Part shown: positions 8,355 through 19,133 of the stretch, one piece after another | Layout of the letters: every line of letters starts with the position of its first letter | Position numbering within the stretch: the first letter of the stretch is position 1 | Source of the DNA: Desulfobaculum sp044987625 | Lineage (GTDB): Bacteria; Desulfobacterota; Desulfovibrionia; Desulfovibrionales; Desulfovibrionaceae | Length of the DNA stretch: 64,000 nucleotides | Assembly: GCF_044987625.1 (NCBI RefSeq) | Contig: NZ_JBJDSB010000006.1 | Span: 62,001 to 126,000 of the forward strand | Reading direction: 5' to 3' | Position numbers and translations under genes: made by a program | Notes under the pieces: model-generated | Databases searched by the model: none | Seen by the model: only the letters and a program-made list of their open reading frames with translations | What the model was told of the DNA's origin: nothing

Positions 8355-8765
8355 TTATCGCCCTCCTTCAGAGATGACTTTGTTCAGGCCCGCGAAGTTC
8401 TTCTTCATCACGGTGGTCAGGGCGTTGTACATCAGGGTGTTCTTGGCCATGACCGCCATTTCCTTGTCGAGGTCCACATTGTCCTCGCCATGGATGACGC
8501 GATGCTTCAGGTTCTTCACCAAATCGGGGCCAAAGGAATTGGCATCAAAAACGTGCGGGATATGGTCCTTTTTGGTCTTGGTGACCTTGCCCTTTGCGTC
8601 GAGGTCAAGAGCTGCCTGCAAGTCCTCTTCGAATTCAAGGCGGCGGGCCTTGTAGTTCGGAGTGGTCAGGTTCGCCAGATTGCTCATGACGACATTTTGA
8701 CGCATAAGCCGCATGTCCAGGACTTTTCCGGTCAGATTCAGATGCGATCCGAAAAGGCTTTTCAT
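8355..8765 (-). CDS. flgB: Flagellar basal-body rod protein FlgB
   Basis: A 136-residue proximal rod protein, first gene of the operon. It shows the rod-protein N-terminus (LMRQNVVMSNLANLTTPNYKARRLEFEEDL) and C-terminal helix (VDLDKEMAVMAKNTLMYNALTTVMKKNFAGLNKVI). The frame is open much further upstream to 9059, but the ATG at 8765 is right: GGAGGAA sits six bases before it, and the longer version would run through the sigma-54 promoter at 8852-8870. Confidence 0.97.
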   Translation of the reverse strand: MKSLFGSHLNLTGKVLDMRLMRQNVVMSNLANLTTPNYKARRLEFEEDLQAALDLDAKGKVTKTKKDHIPHVFDANSFGPDLVKNLKHRVIHGEDNVDLDKEMAVMAKNTLMYNALTTVMKKNFAGLNKVISEGGR

Positions 8766-8851
8766 TGCATGTTCCTCCTGCATTTTCGCCGCATTCTGCA
8801 TGCGGCACCCCGGCGCAGGGCCTCCCCCGCACACCTTGAGGCACTGTGACC

Positions 8852-8870
8852 AAAGCAACGGGTGTGCCAA
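8852..8870 (-). promoter_or_regulatory. Sigma-54 promoter for the flgB-fliI operon
   Basis: The minus strand reads TTGGCACACCCGTTGCTTT. It carries the invariant GG at 8868-8867 and GC at 8856-8855 with exact -24/-12 spacing, and matches the consensus TGGCAC-N5-TTGCT. The predicted start is near 8844, giving a leader of about 80 nt before flgB. Sigma-54 control of early or middle flagellar operons is common in polar flagellates. Confidence 0.88.
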
Positions 8871-8977
8871 TGCAATTAAGCATCTGATATACTTGAAAAA
8901 AGCAAAAGATTCGTCATATCGCCGCCCACCACTCCACCAAAAAAGCGTCAAAGAATCATGGCTGATAGCGCAGCTTT

Positions 8978-8994
8978 TTGGCATGTGCGTTGCA
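8978..8994 (+). promoter_or_regulatory. Sigma-54 promoter for the TPR-protein gene
   Basis: The plus strand reads TTGGCATGTGCGTTGCA, with GG at 8980-8981 and GC at 8992-8993 at the required 12-base spacing. The predicted transcript start is near 9005, about 110 nt before the TPR gene at 9116. It is divergent from the flgB sigma-54 promoter, so the two could share an activator site in between. Confidence 0.78.
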
Positions 8995-9115
8995 CACAAA
9001 TAGGCACCGGGCACGAAGTTCCGGACCGTAAGACAGGCAACCTGGCCCGAAATCTGCATATGGTTTAGTGCCGGAAAATTTTGACCCTACAGAGTCCCAC
9101 GTGGAGGGGAAAACA

Positions 9116-9679
9116 ATGAGTAACCATCTGGATTACGAGATCAACAAGGAACTTGGAGAGTGCTATCTCTTCATGGGCGACCTCGAAAAGGCGCGCGAGT
9201 ATTACGACAAAGCCGTCTCCTGCAACGGCGTGCACCCCGACCCCTACCTGGGTCTGGCCACCATCGCCGTGCAGCAGGGCGAGCTTGAAAAGGCGCTGAC
9301 CCTCTACCGCAAGGCCGCCGATGTGGCTGCGGACGACAAGTCCCTCGCCGGCATGGGTCTTGTGGAAATGGAGCTCGGACGCAATGACGAAGCCTTCGGC
9401 CACTTTGTCGAAGCCCTCGAAAAGAACCCCGAGAACCTCATCGCCATCTTCATGCTGGTGCAGCTGGGCCATGCGCTGGAGCGCATTGAAGAAACCCTGC
9501 CCCACATGGAGAACTACCTTGCCATTGATGCCGACAAGCACGACGTGCGCTACTCCATGGCGGGTTGCCTGTCGTGCCTTGGCCGCAATGACGAGGCCAA
9601 GACGCACCTTGAGAAGATTCTGGAAGGCGACCCCACCCACGAGGCCGCCCGCGAACTTCTCGACCAGCTTGGGTCATAA
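9116..9679 (+). CDS. Tetratricopeptide-repeat protein, probably in the flagellar regulon
   Basis: A 187-residue soluble protein made of about five tetratricopeptide repeats. Repeat-like units begin near YEINKELGECYLFMGDLEKAREYYDKAV, PYLGLATIAVQQGELEKALTLYRKA, and LAGMGLVEMELGRNDEAFGHFVEAL, ending at AKTHLEKILEGDPTHEAARELL. There is no signal peptide or extra domain, so it is a protein-protein interaction scaffold of unknown partner. The start at ATG 9116 has GGAGGGG upstream; a longer frame to 9068 has none. A sigma-54 promoter upstream, back to back with that of flgB, suggests a role in flagellar assembly or regulation, but the sequence alone does not show it. Confidence 0.9.
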   Translation: MSNHLDYEINKELGECYLFMGDLEKAREYYDKAVSCNGVHPDPYLGLATIAVQQGELEKALTLYRKAADVAADDKSLAGMGLVEMELGRNDEAFGHFVEALEKNPENLIAIFMLVQLGHALERIEETLPHMENYLAIDADKHDVRYSMAGCLSCLGRNDEAKTHLEKILEGDPTHEAARELLDQLGS

Positions 9680-9914
9680 CGGAAAAGCCGCCGCGCGTGA
9701 CGTTCTGGTTCCCTCCCGAACTCCCGCCTTCCGGCATTTTCCGATGACACTATAATCTCCCCTCCCCGCTTGGTTCCCCAGCCCCGACCAGAGCTGCTGG
9801 GGCTGGGGTGCCAGGCACCCCAGCCAGCGGGAGGCGGAGCCGTCTTGCCTTGCCTCGCGCCCCGATTTCTGGCACAGCCTCCCCAACAGATAACCCTTTC
9901 AGCGAGGATTCGAC
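9680..9914. other. Intergenic stretch with one GC-rich hairpin
   Basis: No gene is seen. A stem GGCTGGGGTG-ccagg-CACCCCAGCC lies at 9801-9825 without a T-run, so it is not a classical terminator. It may end the TPR transcript by another route or be fortuitous GC symmetry. Confidence 0.5.
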
Positions 9915-10514
9915 ATGGAGCTTGTGCCAATCCGTCGCGCTATTTTGAGCGTGACCGACAAGACGGGACTGGTTGAATTTGCACGTTTTCTTGCCGACAA
10001 CGGCGTTGAACTTTTCTCCACGGGCGGAACGCGCCGGATGCTTCTGGACGCAGGCCTCACCGTCCACTCCGTCAGCGACGTGACCGGCTTTCCGGAAATC
10101 ATGAACGGCCGCGTCAAGACCCTGCACCCCCACATCCATGCCGGCATCCTCGCCGACAAGGACAACCCCGACCACATGAAGACCCTTGGCGAGCTGAACC
10201 TCGCCCCCTTCGACCTCATCTGCGTCAATCTCTACAACTTTGCCGAAGCCGCCAAACAGGGCCTGGACCTGAAGGCCGCCATTGAACAGATTGACATCGG
10301 CGGGCCGTGCATGCTGCGCGCCAGCGCCAAAAACTTCCACTCCGTGCTTGTGGCCCCCGGTCCCCAGCACTACGAGCGCATCACCGCCGCCCTGTCGGAA
10401 AACGGCATGCAGGCCCCCCTTGCCCTGCGCAAGGACATGGCCGCCGCCACCTTCCGCCAGACCAACCGCTACGACGGCATGATTGCGGACTACCTTGAAG
10501 GCCGCGACGCCTAG
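9915..10514 (+). CDS. purH: Stand-alone IMP cyclohydrolase (N-terminal PurH domain)
   Basis: A 199-residue protein equal to the N-terminal IMP cyclohydrolase domain of bifunctional PurH (usually about 520 residues). The family motifs are present: RRAILSVTDKTGLVEFA, FSTGGTRRML, the VTGFPEIMNGRVKTLHPHIHAGIL active-site segment, FDLICVNLYNF, and the IDIGGPCMLRASAKNF turn. It closes FAICAR to IMP, the last step of purine synthesis. The AICAR transformylase half is not in this window, and a clean terminator follows the stop, so this is a separate gene rather than a truncation. The transformylase activity must be encoded elsewhere. ATG 9915 has a moderate AGCGAGGA site. Confidence 0.93.
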   Translation: MELVPIRRAILSVTDKTGLVEFARFLADNGVELFSTGGTRRMLLDAGLTVHSVSDVTGFPEIMNGRVKTLHPHIHAGILADKDNPDHMKTLGELNLAPFDLICVNLYNFAEAAKQGLDLKAAIEQIDIGGPCMLRASAKNFHSVLVAPGPQHYERITAALSENGMQAPLALRKDMAAATFRQTNRYDGMIADYLEGRDA

Positions 10515-10541
10515 CGGGCAGTCATAATGACGACGCCACAA

Positions 10542-10581
10542 CGCCCCGGCGCAAGCACATGCTTGCGCCGGGGCGTTTTTT
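10542..10581 (+). terminator. Rho-independent terminator after the IMP cyclohydrolase gene
   Basis: A 16-bp perfect stem CGCCCCGGCGCAAGCA / TGCTTGCGCCGGGGCG (10542-10575) followed by TTTTTT. Confidence 0.94.
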
Positions 10582-10602
10582 GACGCGGCACTGCGGCGCG
10601 CC

Positions 10603-12411
<1,809 letters not shown>

Positions 12412-13529
12412 CCGGAACATAATCAATATGCTCCCGCGCCGAGGCTGATACCTCGGCGCGGGGGACATCCCGCGAAAGCCTCGCAAACTCCAGCACATCC
12501 TCCCACTGCCAGTCTGCTTCAAGACGGCGGTACCACGGATAGTTCTCCGGCAGGGCCGGGTCCGCACAGCCCGCCACCACAGGAATACCGCGCGCCAAGG
12601 CGTCGCGCACCTTGATGGACGAACCTTGGGTCAGCCCCACACGGTGCATGGCCATACTGCCAAGGCAAATGTCCGCCGTAGACAGCAGGCGGTCCACCTC
12701 GTTGCGCCCCAGCACGCCGTGCCACGCAATGCGCGACAGTCCGAACACCCGCTCCCGCAGGCGCTTGTCCAACTGCCCGGCAATGTGCAGTTCAAAGGCC
12801 GGAGCGGCAGGGGCCTTGGCCATGCGCTCCAAAATCACATCCAGCCCGTGCCACGGCTGAAACTCCCCGGCCACCATCACAAGGCGAAGCGGCCCGCCGC
12901 GCTCCACATAGCCGCCGCCGCTTGGGGCAAAGCGGTCCACCTCAATGGCATTGGGATGCACCAGCCAGTGGTCGTTGCCCGCCCGCTGCGCCTCGGCCCG
13001 CGCAATTTCCGGCGTCACTCCCGCTATGGCCAGCGCTCCGGACTGACGGCGCGGCCCGGTGACGCGCTCCACACACGCGGGCAGTCGCCCGCGCAGTCCC
13101 ATTTCCTTCACGGCCAGCGTGTGGTGCAAAAAAATGACATTCTCGCGGTGGCGCAGGGGCGTACTGACAATCTCGCCGGGATAATACCGCGCCAAAACCA
13201 CGTCGTACTCCGGAGCAAGGCGCTCCACCGCCCTGTTAAACGCCCCGCGCGCCGGGCCAAGATTCAGGGTCAGTGCCCGGCCGGACAGCGAAATGCGCCC
13301 CCCGCGCCCCGGAAAAGTGCCAAGAAACGCGCGCGGCACATCGGGCATAATCAGGTTCACCCCATCCCGGCCATACTCCCAGTGCTGGGACACGACGTAC
13401 ACATCCCACTCGTCACCGCTCAGCGCCCGCGCCGCGCGGGCCTCGTCCATGCGTTGGCGGGCAATGCCGGGATAGTATTCCAAACTCAGTGATATATGGG
13501 CCAGTCGCACACTGCCTCCCGTTGTCCAC

Positions 13530-15701
13530 CTATGCCGGATTGTCGGCAGTCTCTGCGGCTGGACCAAGGGCCGCGAGGCTCTGCCGCGCCCCGTCGTGCT
13601 CCGGCGCGCAGGCCAGCGCCATGTCCAGCAGTCCCCGCGCCTCATCCACGGCGCGCTCCATGGAAAAGGCCACCGCCATATCCACCAGCGCATCCGCGCT
13701 AAAAGGATTCACCGCCAGCGCGCGGCGAAAAAATATCATGGCCGCGCCGCGCTCGCCCATGGCAAAGGCGGCCTCGCCCCGCAGAATGAGCGCGCCCACA
13801 TCCTCGCCGCAGTGCGCCAAAGCCTCGTCCAGCAGCTTGGCCGCCGTCCGGGCGTCGCCGCGCTCCATGGCGACTTCGGCCCGTAGCACCCCAAGCGCCA
13901 CCGCTTCGCCCGCATCCTGCGCCGACGCGGCCCGCTCCTCGCGCCACTGATGACGCTGCGCGCGGGGCATGTCCAGCATCTCACGGCGCAGGGCGGCCTC
14001 GGCGCAGTCCGGGTCCATGGCCAGCACGCGGTCAAACCGCTCCCGCGCCAGCGCCATATCCTTGGCGGCCACCGCGCGGCGCCCCTCCTCAAGGAGCAAC
14101 ATCCGCCGCTGCCGCACGTCCAAGCGGTACAGCGCAAACTCATGCGCGGGCGCGCCCGGCTCCGAAGCCGCCACCTGAAACAGCCGCTCCGGCAGGTACG
14201 TCGCGCAAGCCCGACGGCTCACGGCCTGTACGTCCCATTCATCCTGCACCTTGCGGTTAAAAAACAGCAGCAGTTCCGGCGGGTCATCGCGCAGCAGGCC
14301 AAACAGCCATTCTTCATAGCGCAGCCGCCCACCGTGGCCGTACAGGAAAAACAGCGGGCGGCCAAAGTAATACCGCTGCGCATACAAATACATGGCCGGA
14401 TGGTCGCCCCACACAAGCAGACGCTCGCCGGGCCGGGCCAGCTCGCCAACCTGGGTACCGATGTCCTCGGCCAGCCCATAAAACCCCCACAAGGACAGCG
14501 ATCCGTCCGGATTCAGCCCCAGCGTGTCACGGCTGGCAAAGGGTCGCATGCGGATGCCCAGCCACACGGCCTGCGCCACCAGCACTGCCGCCACACCTGC
14601 GGCCCACGCGCCGCCCATGGCAAGCCCCGCCGCGCCAGCCGCCCCGGCCCACAAAGCCACCGGCAGCCACAGGGGATTGAAGTGCGGCGTAAAATAATTC
14701 TGCTGGAGGAGAAACGTCAGCAGCAGCGCGCCAAAAAGATACACCGTCAGCGCCGTGCCCCAATCAAGGCGTAGGGGCCATGTCAGCAGCCACAGCGCGG
14801 CCAAAAACACCAGCCCCGCGCAGTCGCGCAGGCTCCAGCGCAGGTTGGTCCAGAGCAGAGTCAGCCGCCTGCCGCGCGACTGGTCAGCGGCCATGCCGAT
14901 GTAGCTGTCCCCTTCCTCGGCCACCTCATATTCCCACGAGCCGATGGCCTGATTCCACAGCCGCCGCGCACCGGGCAGATGCAGGCGCTCCAGCACATAC
15001 AGCGCATACTCCACAAGGGGGAGGGTCAGATTCAGCACATACTGCCGGGGCGAGGCGCGGTGCACCAGCGGAATAATCGCGACGGGCGCGGCCATGACCA
15101 GCCCTGCGCCAAGGATGTACCACCCAAAGCCCGCCGAGCCGCTTGGAGCAAACAACAGCGGCAGAGGAAGCAGGCCAGCGCAGACAAGGCCCGTTATTTT
15201 GATGTGCACCATCCACGCCCCCATACCACCGGCCACGGCGCACAGGAGGGGACTCCCCGTCTGGAATCCGGCCACCCCGCACCCAAGGCCAAGGGCAAGG
15301 GGCAACAGCGACACGTGCTCGCCATAGGTCAGGGCAAACAGCGTGGCGGGCATAGCCACAACAATCAGCAGCGCCGTCCCGGCCAGCGCCCCGGCGCCCG
15401 GCCCAAAAATCTGCCCCCCCGCCCACAGCAGGGCAAGGCAGGTGGCAATCATCCACACGGCTTTTGCGGCGTAGAAAAAGGCCGGGGCGCGGCGCCGAAA
15501 CACTCGCGTGGCAAGGGCGGATAACCATTCAATGCCAAAGTAGCCCACCGTGTGGAAGCCGCGCTCCCACAGCCGCGCGCCCTGCTCCTGAAACATGGCA
15601 AGGAAGAACCAATTCCCGTCATCCTCGGAAAAGGGGCGCAAACGCCAATCACGCAGCACCAGCCACCCGGCGGCGCCAAGCACCGCGCCAATCAGCCACA
15701 T
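13530..15701 (-). CDS. Polytopic GT-C-like membrane protein with C-terminal TPR domain
   Basis: About 723 residues. The first 430 are highly hydrophobic, with roughly ten membrane segments and an acidic pair in the first outside loop (PFSEDDGNWFF), the layout of lipid-linked GT-C glycosyltransferases. Residues about 530-720 are soluble and contain tetratricopeptide-like repeats (AKDMALARERFDRVLAMDPDCAEAALRREM and LGVLRAEVAMERGDARTAAKLLDEAL). GTG at 15704 and ATG at 15701 are equally placed after GGGAGG; the ATG is used. The gene overlaps the asparagine synthetase stop. It probably transfers a sugar from a polyprenyl phosphate at the inner membrane; substrates are unknown. Confidence 0.75.
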   Translation of the reverse strand: MWLIGAVLGAAGWLVLRDWRLRPFSEDDGNWFFLAMFQEQGARLWERGFHTVGYFGIEWLSALATRVFRRRAPAFFYAAKAVWMIATCLALLWAGGQIFGPGAGALAGTALLIVVAMPATLFALTYGEHVSLLPLALGLGCGVAGFQTGSPLLCAVAGGMGAWMVHIKITGLVCAGLLPLPLLFAPSGSAGFGWYILGAGLVMAAPVAIIPLVHRASPRQYVLNLTLPLVEYALYVLERLHLPGARRLWNQAIGSWEYEVAEEGDSYIGMAADQSRGRRLTLLWTNLRWSLRDCAGLVFLAALWLLTWPLRLDWGTALTVYLFGALLLTFLLQQNYFTPHFNPLWLPVALWAGAAGAAGLAMGGAWAAGVAAVLVAQAVWLGIRMRPFASRDTLGLNPDGSLSLWGFYGLAEDIGTQVGELARPGERLLVWGDHPAMYLYAQRYYFGRPLFFLYGHGGRLRYEEWLFGLLRDDPPELLLFFNRKVQDEWDVQAVSRRACATYLPERLFQVAASEPGAPAHEFALYRLDVRQRRMLLLEEGRRAVAAKDMALARERFDRVLAMDPDCAEAALRREMLDMPRAQRHQWREERAASAQDAGEAVALGVLRAEVAMERGDARTAAKLLDEALAHCGEDVGALILRGEAAFAMGERGAAMIFFRRALAVNPFSADALVDMAVAFSMERAVDEARGLLDMALACAPEHDGARQSLAALGPAAETADNPA

Positions 15702-17719
15702 CACGCCGCACCTCCCGCGTCAAAGCTGACGTCAAACTCCCTCGCCCACAGCGCAAGGGACAGCGCCCGCCACAATTCCGGCCGCCACGGCCCGCCGCCA
15801 AGCGCGGCGCCAAGGGCGGCCTCAAGGCGCTCAGTGTGCACAACGCCGGACAGCCCGCCGCCCCGGAGCACCTCCGTCACCCAGTCCGCGCCCCCGCGCA
15901 GCCACGCGGCGTCCGGGGCGACAAATCCCACCTTGTCCCGCCGCTCCAAGACTGGCCCAAGCGCCGCGCCAAAGCGCCCGGCAAGGGCCTCACGCAGCAC
16001 GGCCTTGCCGCGTCCATCCGGCCCGATGCGCAGCGCCTCCGGCAGGGACAACGCAAAACGGACCACACTCTCCTCCAGAAACGGCACCCGGCTCTCCACG
16101 CCACAGGCCATGGAATTACGGTCGGCGTAGCGCAACAGTTCCGGCAGCATGGTGCGCGTAGCCGCCAGCGCGCACTGGCTGCGCAAATACTGCGGACCTT
16201 GCGGCGCCGCGTCGGCGCATAGCGTCACGCCATGTCTGCGCAGCCACGCGGCGTCCACCCATGGCGGCAACAGCTCTGCGCCAAGAATGCGTCGGGCGGC
16301 CGCCTCCCACGTCGGCGGGGCAAGTATTTTCCCGCACCGCAGCGCAAGGCCGCGGCGGGAGCCGCCGGGCAACCCGCCAGCTCGCCACCAGAGCATCCCC
16401 ACGCTCACAAAACGGCCCGCACGGCACAGCGTTGCCAGCCGCGCCGCGGCAAAAGGCAGGTAGCCCGCCAAAATTTCATCCGCCCCCTGCCCGTCCAGTA
16501 CCACCCGAATGCCGCGCTGTGCGGCCCGGCGCATCACGCAATACTGGGCATAAATACTGGCCGAGGCAAAAGGCTCGCCATGCACCCGCACAAGCTGGCC
16601 TATGTCCCGGCGCAGGGCGTCGCCATCCGCAGTCACAAAATGGGGGCGCACGCCTGCGGCGCGGGCCGCGGCCTCGGCCCAGTGCCGCTCGCTCAGCGCC
16701 GGGTCCTGCGCGTCAAAGCTGAACACGGGAAAGTCCATCTCCGGAGCATGGCGGCGCATAGCCATGACGACACCGGACGAATCCAGCCCCCCGGACAGCG
16801 CCGCGCCAACCGGCACATCGCTGCGCATATGGGCCGCAACGCTCCGCAGAAACAGTGTCCCAAAGCGCCGCGCCGCGCTGTCCAGAGGCATCTGGACCTG
16901 CCCAAACCCCTCCGGAGTCCAGCGCCGGGGGGCATGGCGGCGCAGCCCGCGTCCGCCCGCACCGGGCAGGTCCACACGCAGGGTATGCCCGGCCGGCACC
17001 CGGTAAATCCGCGAGAAAAACGTCCGCTCTCCGCCATCCGTGGCCTGCGCGGCCAGATAGCGCGCCGTCTGGAGCGCATCCGCCCGCGCCCGCATCCCCG
17101 GCAGGTGCAGCAACGCCTGCGGCTCCGACGCAAAGGCAAACCACTGCTCTCCGGCGGCCCAGTACAGCGGCTTGATGCCCAGCGCGTCCCGCCCAAGCGT
17201 GAGGGTCCACCGCGCCCGGTCCACAAGGGCGTAGGCAAACATGCCCTGCACCTCCCGCAGGGCGCCGCGCCCACGCCGCGCCAACAGCCGAAGCAGCACC
17301 TCGGTGTCCGACGTGCCAAAAAACCGCTCCCCTGTAGATTCAAGCTCGGCGCGCAGGGCGTCTGCGTTGTAGATTTCGCCGTTGTACACCAGCCAAAACC
17401 GCCTGTCCGGCGTACACATGGGCTGATGTCCCGAGGGCGTCAGGTCGATGATGGAAAGGCGACGGTGGGCAAGAACAACGCCCGGCAAGGCGGCAGGAAC
17501 GGCCTCCGCGGCGACGTGCGGCGCATAAGGCGTCTCGCCCCCGCGCGCCGCTTCGGGCGTGGCACTCCCCCACGCGGCATGGGCCTCACCGGATGCGGCG
17601 AGCATCGCATACCCCTCATCATCCGGGCCACGATGCGCCAGCGCGTCGGCAACGGCCCGGACAGCCCCAAGCCGCCGCGCATTCCCCCCTGCGCACACTA
17701 CGCCAGCGATGCCACACAT
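15701..17719 (-). CDS. asnB: Asparagine synthetase (glutamine-hydrolysing), first copy
   Basis: A 672-residue class B asparagine synthetase-like protein. MCGIAG gives Cys2 as glutamine amidotransferase nucleophile after Met removal, and the Ntn domain includes RRLSIIDLTPSGHQPM and NGEIYN. The synthetase PP-loop is SGGLDSSGV near residue 307. The start at 17719 is fixed by the catalytic Cys2 and by GGGAGG upstream; the open frame to 17752 is ignored. Proteins of this family inside glycan loci may amidate uronic acids or other carboxylates rather than aspartate, so the substrate is open. It is first in its block behind a sigma-70-like promoter. Confidence 0.88.
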   Translation of the reverse strand: MCGIAGVVCAGGNARRLGAVRAVADALAHRGPDDEGYAMLAASGEAHAAWGSATPEAARGGETPYAPHVAAEAVPAALPGVVLAHRRLSIIDLTPSGHQPMCTPDRRFWLVYNGEIYNADALRAELESTGERFFGTSDTEVLLRLLARRGRGALREVQGMFAYALVDRARWTLTLGRDALGIKPLYWAAGEQWFAFASEPQALLHLPGMRARADALQTARYLAAQATDGGERTFFSRIYRVPAGHTLRVDLPGAGGRGLRRHAPRRWTPEGFGQVQMPLDSAARRFGTLFLRSVAAHMRSDVPVGAALSGGLDSSGVVMAMRRHAPEMDFPVFSFDAQDPALSERHWAEAAARAAGVRPHFVTADGDALRRDIGQLVRVHGEPFASASIYAQYCVMRRAAQRGIRVVLDGQGADEILAGYLPFAAARLATLCRAGRFVSVGMLWWRAGGLPGGSRRGLALRCGKILAPPTWEAAARRILGAELLPPWVDAAWLRRHGVTLCADAAPQGPQYLRSQCALAATRTMLPELLRYADRNSMACGVESRVPFLEESVVRFALSLPEALRIGPDGRGKAVLREALAGRFGAALGPVLERRDKVGFVAPDAAWLRGGADWVTEVLRGGGLSGVVHTERLEAALGAALGGGPWRPELWRALSLALWAREFDVSFDAGGAA

Positions 17720-17751
17720 CGTGAGCCTCCCGAAATTTTTCAAGATTCTCA

Positions 17752-17780
17752 AAAGTAGCCGCGCACACGCATCAGGTCAA
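17752..17780 (-). promoter_or_regulatory. Sigma-70-type promoter for the asnB block
   Basis: On the minus strand TTGACC (17780-17775), a 17-base spacer, and TACTTT (17757-17752); the predicted start is near 17745, 26 nt before asnB. It is the best -35/-10 pair in the AT-richer 17720-17942 divergent gap. Confidence 0.6.
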
Positions 17781-17912
17781 GGCGCTCCGAAAAAACACAC
17801 GCATTCCATACGCCATGGCGCAGGCACACCATACCCGCGGCAAGCTACCACCCATAACTCCATGCCGCGCAGCACACAATGCAGCATCTTTTGCGTCAAA
17901 ATACCGCCCCGC

Positions 17913-17942
17913 TTGTCTCTTTTCCGCGTGGCATGCTAACAT
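17913..17942 (+). promoter_or_regulatory. Possible promoter for the plus-strand glycan block
   Basis: TTGTCT, an 18-base spacer and TAACAT with an extended TG (TGCTAACAT). The -10 abuts the first ATG of the next gene, so a transcript would start near its second ATG at 17949, which would make it leaderless. Weak evidence. Confidence 0.3.
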
Positions 17943-19133
17943 ATGAGAATGCTCAAGAATCCCCCTTCACCCCGGGATGCGTCCCGCCCTATCGTCAGCA
18001 TCACGCCCCTGTCGCTGGACCGCGACAGCAGGACGCTGAAACAGGCGCGCGCCGCCGCGCATTTGGGGTGCCCCAGTGTGGTGACGCAGGCCTGCCCCGC
18101 CCAGCGTGGCGTAGACGGGCTGACGCTGCGCGCCGCCGCGCCCTGCCGCGAGGGCGGGGGACTTCTGGGCATTCTGCGCCGCTACCTATGGCAACTGGGC
18201 ATCGCCACCTACCGCGCCACGCCGGCTGGTGCGCGCCTCTACCATCTGCACGCCCCCTATCAATTCCCGGCGGTGTACCTGCGCGCGCGCAAAGCCCGCG
18301 CGCCCCTCGTCTACGACGTGCACGACGACTACACCCGCATGGAGTCCCACAGCGGCGGCGTCCTCCACAGGCGCCTCTTCGGCCCGGCCCTTGCGCGGCT
18401 GGAGCGGCTGTGCATCCGCAAGGCCGCGGCCGTGGTCACGGTGTGCGAAACCATCGCCGCGTCCTATGCCCGCCGATTCGGGACGGAGGTTCTTGTGGTG
18501 CGCAACAGCCACGACAGCCGCACCGACGTTTCCCCTTCGTTGGCCCTGCGGGAGGTCTGCGGCGTTACAGACGCGGACCCCCTTGCCGTGGTCATTGGGC
18601 AAGCCAAGGCAGGCCGCGCCACAGGCGCCCTGCTTCGCGCCTTCGCCACGCTGCCAGACAACGCACACCTCGCCTTTGTGGGGCGGGGGTATGAGAATTT
18701 GCGCGGCGCCATTGCCGACCTTGGCCTCACCGGGCGCGTGCACCTTGTGCCGCCGGTTGCGCCGTGGGAGGTGGTCCCCTTCATCGCCGGGGCCGATGTT
18801 TCGCTCATCCTCTACACACCTATCAACGACAACTACCGCGCGTCACTGCCCAACTCGCTGTTTCAAAGCTTTGCGGCAGGGCTGCCGCTCCTGTACCCGG
18901 ACCTGCCGGAAATCCGCCGCCTTGCCGAACGCTACGACGCGGGCCTGTGCATTGACCCGCACGACGAGGCCGCCCTTGCCTCCGCACTTCAGACGGTCTT
19001 CACCAACACAGAGCGCGCCCAGCACTTTGCCCATGGCGCGGCGCGCGCCCATGAGGACATAGGCTGGCACAAGGAAGAGCGCCTGCTCTTGGACCTTTAC
19101 ACTCGCCTTTTGGCGGAGGACGCATGCTCTTAG
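17943..19133 (+). CDS. GT4-type glycosyltransferase
   Basis: A 396-residue group 1 transferase. The N-terminus has IVSITPLSLDRDSRTLKQA, the usual opening of many EPS transferases. The middle has LVYDVHDDYTRM and AVVTVCETIAASYARRFG. The C-terminal Rossmann domain (AHLAFVGRGYENLR, VHLVPPVAPWEVVPFIAGADVSLILY, LPNSLFQSFAAGLPLLYPD) has the nucleotide-sugar site. No Shine-Dalgarno precedes the ATG at 17943 or the in-frame ATG at 17949. It is the first gene of the plus-strand block; its stop overlaps the next gene by 10 bp. Confidence 0.87.
   Translation: MRMLKNPPSPRDASRPIVSITPLSLDRDSRTLKQARAAAHLGCPSVVTQACPAQRGVDGLTLRAAAPCREGGGLLGILRRYLWQLGIATYRATPAGARLYHLHAPYQFPAVYLRARKARAPLVYDVHDDYTRMESHSGGVLHRRLFGPALARLERLCIRKAAAVVTVCETIAASYARRFGTEVLVVRNSHDSRTDVSPSLALREVCGVTDADPLAVVIGQAKAGRATGALLRAFATLPDNAHLAFVGRGYENLRGAIADLGLTGRVHLVPPVAPWEVVPFIAGADVSLILYTPINDNYRASLPNSLFQSFAAGLPLLYPDLPEIRRLAERYDAGLCIDPHDEAALASALQTVFTNTERAQHFAHGAARAHEDIGWHKEERLLLDLYTRLLAEDACS

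Noticed and set aside
9801..9825. Terminator after the TPR gene
   Set aside because: The GC-rich stem has no T-run on either strand, so it is not called as a terminator.
16232..17758. 508-codon open frame on the plus strand
   Set aside because: It is antisense to asnB, has no start context and reads as Arg/Pro/His-rich sequence typical of high-GC shadow frames.
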